NCBI GenBank assembly: GCA_905236585.1
Contig: CAJOQZ010000354.1
Span: 1 to 5,132, forward strand
Source: an uncultured Lachnospiraceae bacterium
GTDB lineage: Bacteria > Bacillota > Clostridia > Lachnospirales > Lachnospiraceae
Direction of reading: 5' to 3'
Length of the DNA: 5,132 nt
Shown: positions 1-5,132 of the stretch, piece after piece
Layout: every line of letters starts with the position of its first letter
Position numbering within the stretch: the stretch's first letter is position 1
Position numbers and translations under genes: made by a program
Notes under the pieces: generated by a model
Database searches by the model: none
What the model saw: the letters and a program-made list of their open reading frames with translations, nothing else
What the model was told of the DNA's origin: nothing

Positions 1-1672
1 CCGCCATAACCGCCGCCATGGAGATGAATGCCGCCGTCTCAAGCGACGGGTCAACTGCTGCCTGCGCCAACATACCCGTGCCGAATACGTATGCCGCCTT
101 ATTGATCGGACCGCCCATGTCAATCGCCATCATTGCGCCAAGGAGCAAGCCTAAGAGCCAGATTGCGCCGCTGTTGTAAATGCCGTTCAGTCCGTTGGAC
201 AGCGCGGTGTTGATGATGCCGATGATCGGGTTGAAAATAAAGTACATCAAAACGCCTACGATAAAGATGCCGCATAACGGATAAATCAGGGTCGGGCGTA
301 CGCCGGACATCGCCTCGGGAAGTCCTTCGGTGATCTGCTTTAGCCAGTTGACCACGAAACCGGACACAAAACCGATGACGATACCGCCTAAGAATCCGGA
401 TACCGTATTCACGCCGTCCGCCGCAAAAGCGAAACTCTGAATGAATCCGCCGTCCGTTCCCAAGGACTGCCATGTATCAAGGTAGCCGGACAACGCCGGG
501 TTGCCGCTTGCCGCGATCAGACCGCCGGTAAAGCCTACCGCAAGTCCCGGACGATCCGCAATCGAGTATGCGATATAACCGGCAAGTACCGGAACCATAA
601 GCCCCATCGCCGTGCCGCCGACCGATTTTAAGAATGCCGCGAGAGGCGTTGCGCTGCCGAACATGCCGCCCGCGTCCGCGCCGTGCCCCGCCAACGTATC
701 AACGAGGAACGCCAACGCTACTAATATACCGCCGCCAACGACGAACGGGAGCATATGCGATACGCCGCTCATCAGATGCGTATATGCCTGATGTCCGATG
801 CTGCCGCCAGCCGTAGCGATTTCCTTGTCGGAAGAGTCGCCGGATGCCGCCCAGTACTTCGGCGCATTGCCGGATGCCGCTTTATCTACGAGATCCGCCG
901 CCTTGTTGATGCCGTCCGCAACCGGTACTTCCAAAAGGTTCTTGCCGTCGAAACGATCCATCGGAACTTTTGTATCCGCCGCAACGATGACCGCCTTCGC
1001 ATTTCTGATCTCTTCATCGGTCAAAACGTTCTTCGCTCCGCCGGAGCCGCGCGTCTCAACCTTGATGTTAAGTCCCTTCGCCTTTGCCGCCTTCTCGATT
1101 GCTTCCGCCGCCATATAGGTATGCGCGATGCCGGTCGGGCAAGCCGTAACCGCTACAAGGTCAATCGTCCCGGACGCCGCGATCGTGTTCGCTTTTGCCG
1201 CGTCTTCCGCCGCACGCTTCGACTCCGCCGCGTCAACGATGTCAAGGAACTTCTCCGGGCTCTCCGCCGTCATCAAATCGTTAGCGAACTTGTCATCCAT
1301 CAAAAGCGCCGACAGTCTCGACAGCACTTCCAGATGTACGTTGTCCTCGGTGTTCGGCGCCGCGATCAAAAAGATCAGTTTCGCTTTTTCGCCGTCCAAG
1401 GCATCATAATCCACGCCGTCTTTTAACACCATTGCCGCCAGACCCGGTGCGCTTACCGCATCCGTCTTCGCATGCGGAATCGCAATCCCTTGTCCGATCC
1501 CGGTCGTACTCTCCGCCTCGCGTGCGAGTACGGCTTTTTTGTAGGTCTCGCGGTCCGTAATGTTCCCGCGCTTTACCATCAGGTCGACCATCTTGTCGAT
1601 GGCGTCCTCTTTGCCGGAGGCACTGCCGTTAAGGTCAATGCTCGCGACCGAAAGTAAGTCTTTTACCTTCAT
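1..1672 (-). CDS. fruA: PTS fructose transporter subunit IIABC (C-terminus beyond window)
   Basis: Membrane permease that takes up fructose and phosphorylates it to fructose 1-phosphate, using phosphate relayed from PEP through EI and HPr. 557 codons are visible with no stop, so the 3' end lies off the left edge; fused fructose EIIABC proteins are usually about 620-660 residues, so perhaps 60-100 are missing. Domain order is EIIA (about 3-147), an Ala-rich linker (148-167), EIIB (about 170-265), a second linker, then EIIC from about 295. The EIIA phospho-histidine is H67 in GIAIPHAK. The EIIB phospho-cysteine is C178 in ACPTGIAHT. The EIIC part shows hydrophobic membrane stretches and the fructose-family DMGGPINKAA motif starting at D518. 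The ATG at 1672 is preceded by AAAGGTGG at 6 nt. The gene starts 30 bp after the fruK stop, so it is the last visible gene of the fruRKA operon. Alanine codons are strongly GCG/GCA, which leaves long meaningless open frames on the opposite strand. The family and active sites are clear; fructose specificity is supported by the fruK and fruR neighbours. Confidence 0.97.
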   Translation of the reverse strand, partial: MKVKDLLSVASIDLNGSASGKEDAIDKMVDLMVKRGNITDRETYKKAVLAREAESTTGIGQGIAIPHAKTDAVSAPGLAAMVLKDGVDYDALDGEKAKLIFLIAAPNTEDNVHLEVLSRLSALLMDDKFANDLMTAESPEKFLDIVDAAESKRAAEDAAKANTIAASGTIDLVAVTACPTGIAHTYMAAEAIEKAAKAKGLNIKVETRGSGGAKNVLTDEEIRNAKAVIVAADTKVPMDRFDGKNLLEVPVADGINKAADLVDKAASGNAPKYWAASGDSSDKEIATAGGSIGHQAYTHLMSGVSHMLPFVVGGGILVALAFLVDTLAGHGADAGGMFGSATPLAAFLKSVGGTAMGLMVPVLAGYIAYSIADRPGLAVGFTGGLIAASGNPALSGYLDTWQSLGTDGGFIQSFAFAADGVNTVSGFLGGIVIGFVSGFVVNWLKQITEGLPEAMSGVRPTLIYPLCGIFIVGVLMYFIFNPIIGIINTALSNGLNGIYNSGAIWLLGLLLGAMMAIDMGGPINKAAYVFGTGMLAQAAVDPSLETAAFISMAAVMA

Positions 1673-1678
1673 GTTACT

Positions 1679-1686
1679 CCACCTTT
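1679..1686 (-). promoter_or_regulatory. fruA ribosome binding site
   Basis: Read on the minus strand, AAAGGTGG lies 6 nt before the ATG at 1672. It sits inside the 30-bp gap after the fruK stop and confirms the fruA start. No promoter or terminator is visible in the gap, so fruA is probably translated from the fruRK transcript. Confidence 0.8.
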
Positions 1687-1702
1687 CTTGCTATCCGCAT
1701 AG

Positions 1703-2623
1703 TTACTCTATCTCATCTCTTCCCAGACCCTTCAGCAACTCGTTGACTTCCTGCTTCGTTGCCAAATTGTCGGAAAAAGCGGATGCACTGCCTGTGCAAA
1801 GCCCTGTATAAAACGCCTGCTCATAATTGCCGGTAAGAAGATAGCCCGCAACAAATCCGGCAACCATCGAGTCTCCCGCGCCGACGGAATTTTTAACCGT
1901 CCCCTTCGGCGGCTTCGACTCTACGACCGTGCCGTCCTCCGCCACGAGGAGTGCCCCCTCGCCCGCCATGGAAACCAGCACGTTCTTCGCGCCTTTCTCC
2001 TGCATCTTCTTCGCATAGGGGATGACGTCGTCTTTTGTCCGAAGTTCCACGCCGAATATTTCGCCAAGTTCGTGATTGTTGGGCTTGATCAAAAACGGGT
2101 GATATTCCAATACGTTCATCAGAAGATCCTTGGTCGCATCTACGACGATCTTTAAGTTGCGCCCGGACAGATACTTCATAATATCCATATACATCGACTC
2201 CGGCATCACGGAAGGAATGCTGCCCGCAAGCACGAGGATGTCGCCGTCCTTTAATTCATCCAGTTGGGAATACAGTTTTTGGATGTCGTCGCGTCCGATC
2301 GCCGGCCCCATGCCGTTGATCTCGGTCTCTTCTTCGGCGCGAAGCTTCAAATTGATGCGGGATATCCCCTTGTCCACCTTGATAAACTTGCTGTTGACCT
2401 TCGCCTCCGACAACAGGCGAGCAATCTCGTCCCCGGTAAATCCCGCCATAAAGCCGAGGGCTGTGCTTTCAAAGCCTAAATTCTGCAGCACGAGGGATAC
2501 GTTGATTCCCTTGCCGCCCGGAAACATCAACTCCACGCTCGTCCGGTTCGTCTTGCCGAGTGCAAAGTCGTCGACGCTGGCGATATAGTCGAGCGACGGA
2601 TTAAAGGTGACTGTATAGATCAT
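1703..2623 (-). CDS. fruK: 1-phosphofructokinase, PfkB family
   Basis: Cytoplasmic sugar kinase that converts fructose 1-phosphate plus ATP to fructose 1,6-bisphosphate, the second step after FruA import. At 306 residues it has the usual length of the FruK/LacC branch of the PfkB (ribokinase-like) family. The N-terminus has the NPSLD substrate motif (N8-D12). The first PfkB signature is GGKGINVS at 36-43. KPNNHE is at 180-185. The second signature, around VGAGDSMVAGF at 247-257, carries the expected catalytic base D251 and the GAGD anion hole. The ATG overlaps the fruR stop (ATGA, 2623-2620), typical of translational coupling, yet it also has its own very strong GGGAGG ribosome site. Tagatose-6-phosphate kinase (LacC) is the nearest alternative, but the fruR and fruA neighbours favour 1-phosphofructokinase. 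Confidence 0.96.
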   Translation of the reverse strand: MIYTVTFNPSLDYIASVDDFALGKTNRTSVELMFPGGKGINVSLVLQNLGFESTALGFMAGFTGDEIARLLSEAKVNSKFIKVDKGISRINLKLRAEEETEINGMGPAIGRDDIQKLYSQLDELKDGDILVLAGSIPSVMPESMYMDIMKYLSGRNLKIVVDATKDLLMNVLEYHPFLIKPNNHELGEIFGVELRTKDDVIPYAKKMQEKGAKNVLVSMAGEGALLVAEDGTVVESKPPKGTVKNSVGAGDSMVAGFVAGYLLTGNYEQAFYTGLCTGSASAFSDNLATKQEVNELLKGLGRDEIE

Positions 2624-3366
2624 TTTGTAACCTCCCTTATGTTGGTAAAATGTTGATACCTTTCCGGAATATTATCTGTCAATACCTCTGCCTCGTCAAG
2701 TTGTCCGAAAGTGATTGTCGCGATCTGTCCGAATTTGCTTGCATCCGCTAAAATGTACCGCTTCCGGCACCTTTTTAGCGCCTGCATCTTGATCGTCGAC
2801 TCCCGTACCTCCGGCGTGGTAAAACCGAACCTGTCGTCGATCCCGTTCGTCCCGAAAAAGCCTTTGGTAAAATTATATTTGGAAAGCGATTCCACCGCTT
2901 CTTCTCCGACAATGACTTCCGTCGTGCTTTTATATTCTCCGCCTAAAACAAAAACCTTCATGCCGATATCGGCGAGTTCCTTCGCGTGCAAAAGTGCATT
3001 CGTCACGTAGCACGCTTCGCGGTTCTTAAGGAAGCGGATCATCATGCCGGTCGTCGTGCCGCCGTCGATATACACGAGGTCGTCGTCTTCGATCAGCGCC
3101 GCGGCGTATTTCGCGATAAGGATTTTCTCATCCGCGTGCCGCTCCTGCCGGATGGAAACTTCGTCGTCCCTCGTCCCGTATCTTCCGCCGAGGGCGATCG
3201 CTCCGCCGCGCACCTTGATCAACTTTTCATCCGCCGCCAAATTCAGCAGATCCCGCCGCACTGTAGATTCAGATGCGTCAAGTTCCGTCATCAAGTCGGA
3301 AACCGTAACGGAGCCGTCTTTATTCACCCTCGCTAATATTTTGGAAAATCGTTCTTCGGTTAACAT
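2620..3366 (-). CDS. fruR: DeoR-family transcriptional repressor of the fructose operon
   Basis: DNA-binding regulator, 248 residues, normal for the DeoR family. Residues about 3-57 are the DeoR winged helix-turn-helix, with the recognition region SESTVRRDL at 32-40 and the wing ending KVRGGA at 51-56. The C-terminal sugar-phosphate sensor domain (DeoRC) follows, with DGGTTT at 101-106, VTNA at 121-124, a TNG at 173-175, and the segment from PEVREST to ADASKFG (185-213). The start is forced: an in-frame TGA lies two codons upstream at 3372-3370, and the HTH begins almost at once. The gene is first in the operon and overlaps fruK by 4 bp. By analogy with Lactococcus FruR, it should repress its own operon and be released by fructose 1-phosphate. 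It has only a weak ribosome site (GGA, 9 nt upstream), which would keep repressor levels low. The symbol rests on family plus operon context. Confidence 0.94.
   Translation of the reverse strand: MLTEERFSKILARVNKDGSVTVSDLMTELDASESTVRRDLLNLAADEKLIKVRGGAIALGGRYGTRDDEVSIRQERHADEKILIAKYAAALIEDDDLVYIDGGTTTGMMIRFLKNREACYVTNALLHAKELADIGMKVFVLGGEYKSTTEVIVGEEAVESLSKYNFTKGFFGTNGIDDRFGFTTPEVRESTIKMQALKRCRKRYILADASKFGQIATITFGQLDEAEVLTDNIPERYQHFTNIREVTK
2631..2638 (-). promoter_or_regulatory. fruK ribosome binding site inside the fruR 3' end
   Basis: On the minus strand AAGGGAGG lies 7 nt before the fruK ATG at 2623 and within the last codons of fruR. It is far stronger than anything in front of fruR, so fruK can be translated more efficiently than the regulator from the same message. 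Confidence 0.85.
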
Positions 3367-3394
3367 GTGTCAAAATCCGTCAAATTCGTTCAAG
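3365..3394 (-). promoter_or_regulatory. Downstream FruR operator array, three 10-bp repeats
   Basis: Three boxes on the minus strand start at 3394, 3384 and 3374: CTTGAA, TTTGAC, TTTGAC, again 10 bp apart, with the middle one continuing as GGAT. The array runs from just after the predicted transcription start to the fruR ATG. It is offset by 24 bp, not 20, from the upstream array. A degenerate fourth box (GTTAAC, 3364-3359) would fall inside the first codons of fruR. The same bases hold the only ribosome-site-like GGA for fruR. Confidence 0.65.
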
Positions 3395-3404
3395 TTATGT
3401 TTGA

Positions 3405-3433
3405 ATTATACCGTCATATTCCGTCAAAATCAA
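3405..3433 (-). promoter_or_regulatory. Promoter of the fruRKA operon
   Basis: On the minus strand the -35 box TTGATT (3433-3428, four of six consensus bases) is followed by a 17-bp spacer and a perfect -10 TATAAT (3410-3405). This is a sigma-A/sigma-70 type promoter. Transcription should start near 3398, giving a leader of about 32 nt before the fruR ATG. The TTTGAC operator boxes cover the -35 and spacer and fill the leader, so a bound repressor would block polymerase directly. Confidence 0.8.
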
Positions 3434-3448
3434 TCAATTTTTGTCAAA
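3409..3448 (-). promoter_or_regulatory. Upstream FruR operator array, four 10-bp repeats
   Basis: Four boxes on the minus strand start at 3448, 3438, 3428 and 3418, exactly 10 bp apart: TTTGAC, ATTGAT, TTTGAC, TATGAC. The last two continue with GGAA and GGTA. The 10-bp spacing places each box on the same face of the helix. The array overlaps the -35 and spacer of the fru promoter. Lactococcus FruR is known to need four adjacent 10-bp direct repeats, which is why FruR is named as the binder; binding itself is inferred. Confidence 0.75.
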
Positions 3449-3564
3449 AATAATTCACAAATTCCATTTGTATTTTTTGTGGCATTTGACAGATTGACCG
3501 GTTCGTATTGCTTTCCGTCAAAAATCATGTTAGAGTTTTCTACGTTTTATGATATTCCGTTTTT

Positions 3565-3593
3565 GTAACTGTTCGGGTGCCCTGAACAGTTAC
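3565..3593. repeat. Perfect inverted repeat, hairpin 1
   Basis: GTAACTGTTC (3565-3574) pairs perfectly with GAACAGTTAC (3584-3593). The inner bases can add a G-T and two G-C pairs around a 3-nt loop. It is preceded by TTTT on the plus strand and so followed by an A-run on the minus strand, which makes it a poor rho-independent terminator in either direction. It could be a dispersed intergenic palindrome or part of a structured RNA. Confidence 0.75.
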
Positions 3594-3634
3594 CCCACAT
3601 CGGCAGTCTACGACATTTGAAGTGCCGATGTGGG
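3594..3634. repeat. Perfect 12-bp inverted repeat, hairpin 2
   Basis: CCCACATCGGCA (3594-3605) pairs with TGCCGATGTGGG (3623-3634) around a 17-nt loop. It begins on the base right after hairpin 1. On the plus strand the stem is followed by TCGTAATTTTTACTTT, so a weak plus-strand terminator is possible, but the five T's start seven nt after the stem. The loop carries TACGAC (3609-3614), the complement of the GTCGTA found twice just downstream, so alternative pairings are possible. Confidence 0.75.
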
Positions 3635-3662
3635 TCGTAATTTTTACTTTATGGGTCGTAAT
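3631..3662. repeat. 11-bp direct repeat TGGGTCGTAAT, two copies
   Basis: TGGGTCGTAAT occurs at 3631-3641 and 3652-3662, 21 bp apart, which is close to two helical turns. The first copy overlaps the end of hairpin 2 and the second overlaps the start of hairpin 3. It may be a protein-binding pair or a by-product of a duplication; no matching regulator is encoded nearby. Confidence 0.65.
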
Positions 3663-3682
3663 CGCGCAGTAAATGCGCGATT
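3660..3682. repeat. Perfect 9-bp inverted repeat, hairpin 3
   Basis: AATCGCGCA (3660-3668) pairs with TGCGCGATT (3674-3682) around the loop GTAAA. A further TCG/CGA pairing is possible outside a one-base bulge. No T-run follows closely on either strand; the nearest plus-strand T6 is at 3702-3707, 19 nt away. Confidence 0.7.
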
Positions 3683-3717
3683 CGATGTAAATAGTTACCG
3701 GTTTTTTCAGTTCTGTC

Positions 3718-3726
3718 GGAGGTGAT
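3718..3726 (+). promoter_or_regulatory. Strong orphan Shine-Dalgarno on the plus strand
   Basis: GGAGGTGAT matches the 16S anti-Shine-Dalgarno region over nine bases, and GGAGG ends 7 nt before an ATG at 3730, an ideal distance. It is the best ribosome site in the window, yet it opens only a short frame antisense to the end of the neighbouring gene. Confidence 0.6.
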
Positions 3727-3729
3727 TAC

Positions 3730-3819
3730 ATGTCAAAAGGCATCAACCGGCATACCAGAGCGTTTCGAACAGGTCGTTCTCGTCCGTGCCGTTCACCAGA
3801 TGCGGCCAATCGACGGTGA
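3730..3819 (+). CDS. Possible small arginine-rich ORF (29 aa), or 5' remnant of a lost gene
   Basis: A 29-codon frame starts at the ATG served by the strong plus-strand ribosome site and ends with TGA at 3817-3819. It begins MSKGINRH and has eight arginines and one lysine, so it would be very basic. From 3743 onward it is antisense to the last 77 bases of the DUF3298 gene, and its composition there may simply mirror that gene. I recognise no family. Only the start signal supports it; the coding content does not. It may be a real small peptide, a leader ORF, or the start of a gene whose body was deleted. Confidence 0.25.
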   Translation: MSKGINRHTRAFRTGRSRPCRSPDAANRR

Positions 3820-5132
3820 CGTGCAGGCGCACGATCCGCCCGTCGGAGAGTTTCGCATCGACGACCGCCTCCTCTCCTTCTGTCTGGTTCCCGTCCGTCC
3901 GATATAAATGGAACTTCGTCCCCGATGGAATCTTAACATCTTCCTCAACGACGCTGCCGTCTTCGTCCACGACGTCCACAGTGATATCCTTGACGGAATT
4001 CAGTTCGAAAAAATTCTCCGGTATCATGTAGTACGGATCATCGCTTTCAAGCATCCCCTCTTCATTCAGGACATACATCTTGCTTCCGGAATACGTCGAA
4101 AGGATGTCCAAATGCTTTGACAGATACAGCGCGTTCGGATCTACCGGAACGTAATCTCCATAGACGTAATTGTCCTCCGTCTCACTGATCGTCTCGTACT
4201 GCGGATACATCCAGCCGTAGGTGTCGCACTCTTTTACCGTACCGTCTGTGACGTCGCAGATGGTCGTCGTCGTGTAGTCGTTTTCGGAAGTGCCCGTCAC
4301 CGCGACGAGCATCGACCCCGACGGATAGGTGATAAGATCCGCCTTCAACGTAAAGGCATAGTCAATCTCGGAAAGCCGCCGCATATTTCCGTCGACCTCC
4401 ACGATCACATTTTCGTACATCTCGTTTTCGTAGTCATAATCTGCATGAACACTCAATGCCTCCAGCGCACCGTCGCCATTGACATCAACAAGGACCGTCT
4501 CTCCCACGGCGACGCTCTCGATGTACGCCATATTGCCGTCCGGCAGATACTCCTCGGCAAAAAGATCCGCTATCTCTGTGTACGGCACGCTCACAATCTG
4601 CTCCCCCGCCGCGTAGGACGCCAGCGTATAGGGGTTGAAATAGAAGTCGATGCCGTCCGTATCCAGCACCCAAACCGGCTCATACTCCCCGCCCTCGGAA
4701 AACATGTCCTCGATCGTATCTTTGGCGTTGAACGAATCCATTTCCTCCAAGAGTTCGGGGTAGGCTTCGGCAAGTTTCTCATTTATCGTCGGCACAAGCG
4801 CCGACGGATCGGAAACTACGTCCCCGAGGGAAAGTTCCTCGCCCGTTTCGACGTCATACGTCTCGCCTGCGGTTCCGTAATATCCGTGTGCGCCGCCCTC
4901 ATATCCGTAATATGTCCGCCGGACACTAAGGAGGCGGCTGTCGCACCGCTCGACAAAGACTTCTGACTCGTTCGAATACGGGGAAAAGTAATCGGCATTG
5001 TTTTCCATCTGCTCTCTGGCGTATTTCTCGTTTTCGGAAAGCCACGTCTGCATCTGCGAATAATCGGCGTCCCACTTGTCCTGAAGCGTCTTCGCCAATT
5101 TGGGGTACTGCTCCGCGCTTTCTTTCGAAAGA
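3743..5132 (-). CDS. RsiV-like DUF3298 domain protein (N-terminus beyond window)
   Basis: The frame is open to the right edge: 462 complete codons are visible, beginning LSKESAEQYPKLAKTL. The TTG at 5098 is an internal leucine codon, not a convincing start, and no ribosome site precedes it. The visible N-terminal part resembles the region before DUF3298 in RsiV-like proteins. The DUF3298 signature follows: YEGGAHGYYG (about 4906-4877), DVETGEELSLGD (4855-4820), and FYFNPYTLASYAAG (4645-4604) leading to VPYTEIADLF. RsiV in Bacillus is an anti-sigma factor whose outer domain binds lysozyme. Here the signal or membrane segment would be off the window, so an outside location is inferred. Downstream of DUF3298, DVNGDGALEAL (from 4486) looks like an EF-hand or FG-GAP type calcium loop, and about 240 further acidic residues do not match a family I recognise. 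The protein ends WYAG at 3746. Function is unknown; an anti-sigma role cannot be claimed from the visible part. No co-transcription with fruRKA is evident. Confidence 0.85.
   Translation of the reverse strand, partial: LSKESAEQYPKLAKTLQDKWDADYSQMQTWLSENEKYAREQMENNADYFSPYSNESEVFVERCDSRLLSVRRTYYGYEGGAHGYYGTAGETYDVETGEELSLGDVVSDPSALVPTINEKLAEAYPELLEEMDSFNAKDTIEDMFSEGGEYEPVWVLDTDGIDFYFNPYTLASYAAGEQIVSVPYTEIADLFAEEYLPDGNMAYIESVAVGETVLVDVNGDGALEALSVHADYDYENEMYENVIVEVDGNMRRLSEIDYAFTLKADLITYPSGSMLVAVTGTSENDYTTTTICDVTDGTVKECDTYGWMYPQYETISETEDNYVYGDYVPVDPNALYLSKHLDILSTYSGSKMYVLNEEGMLESDDPYYMIPENFFELNSVKDITVDVVDEDGSVVEEDVKIPSGTKFHLYRTDGNQTEGEEAVVDAKLSDGRIVRLHVTVDWPHLVNGTDENDLFETLWYAG

Larger units (their letters stand above)
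3367..3742. other. 376-bp intergenic region between fruR and the DUF3298 gene
   Basis: The fruR-proximal part (about 3367-3540) is AT-rich and holds the fru promoter and operator boxes. Beyond about 3565 the character changes to hairpins, a direct repeat and a plus-strand Shine-Dalgarno with ATG. No protein gene fits wholly inside. No canonical intrinsic terminator for the minus-strand DUF3298 gene is visible, because none of the hairpins is followed by a T-run in that direction. Read-through into fruR is therefore possible. Confidence 0.7.

Noticed and set aside
755..1426. Long plus-strand open frame of 223 codons opposite fruA
   Set aside because: It is antisense to the EIIAB part of fruA, which has intact active sites. 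The GCG-rich alanine codons of fruA remove stops from the other strand. The translation is arginine-rich and family-less.
2130..2588. Plus-strand open frame of 152 codons opposite fruK
   Set aside because: It mirrors fruK, whose PfkB motifs are complete, and has no supporting ribosome site or recognisable domain.
3528..3541. CcpA cre-like site, minus-strand AGAAAACTCTAACA
   Set aside because: It matches most of the cre consensus but lacks the central CG, the best conserved part, and lies about 130 bp upstream of the predicted start site.
3044..3568. Plus-strand open frame of 174 codons opposite fruR and its promoter
   Set aside because: It runs antisense through the fruR HTH and then the operator arrays; composition is serine-rich and uncharacteristic of a protein.
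3565..3593. Intrinsic terminator for the DUF3298 gene
   Set aside because: In the minus direction the stem is followed by an A-run, not a T-run.
4445..4966. Plus-strand open frame of 173 codons opposite the DUF3298 gene
   Set aside because: The DUF3298 motifs are clear on the minus strand, so this is its shadow.
5096..5098. TTG as the start codon of the DUF3298 gene
   Set aside because: The frame continues without a stop to the window edge, and the upstream residues (ESAEQYPKLAKTL) fit the protein; there is no ribosome site.
1..5132. CRISPR array, tRNA, rRNA or transposase gene
   Set aside because: No regularly spaced long repeats, tRNA-like fold, rRNA segment or transposase motif was seen; the short intergenic repeats are not CRISPR-like.

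Overview
The window looks like a Gram-positive Firmicute (Bacillota), most likely a clostridial or Lachnospiraceae-type gut organism of medium GC. Three things suggest this: the fruR-fruK-fruA order with a DeoR-type regulator and a fused EIIABC, the strong GGAGG-type ribosome binding sites, and an RsiV-like DUF3298 protein of a kind familiar from Clostridia. The taxon is inferred from gene style only; there is no rRNA or other marker.

All three well-supported fructose genes and the fourth gene lie on the minus strand, so transcription runs from right to left. From right to left the layout is: (1) 5132-3743, a DUF3298/RsiV-like protein whose N-terminus is outside the window; (2) 3742-3367, a 376-bp intergenic region; (3) 3366-2620, fruR, a DeoR-family repressor; (4) 2623-1703, fruK, 1-phosphofructokinase, overlapping fruR by ATGA; (5) 1672-1, fruA, the fructose PTS EIIABC permease, whose C-terminus is cut by the window edge.

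The fruRKA genes form one operon and one pathway. FruA imports fructose and phosphorylates it to fructose 1-phosphate, FruK converts this to fructose 1,6-bisphosphate for glycolysis, and FruR is expected to repress the operon until fructose 1-phosphate builds up. The promoter is readable: TTGATT, 17 bp, then a perfect TATAAT. It is bracketed by two sets of TTTGAC-like boxes repeating at exactly 10 bp, four over the -35/spacer and three between the start site and the fruR start codon. This matches the 10-bp direct-repeat operator type known for Lactococcus FruR.

The rest of the intergenic region is less ordinary. Two perfect hairpins lie back to back (3565-3593 and 3594-3634), followed by an 11-bp direct repeat, a third hairpin (3660-3682), and on the plus strand an almost ideal Shine-Dalgarno with an ATG at 3730. 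That start opens only a 29-codon, arginine-rich frame that runs antisense into the end of the DUF3298 gene. It could be a short translated element with a structured leader, or the stranded 5' end of a lost gene. This is the least explained part of the window.
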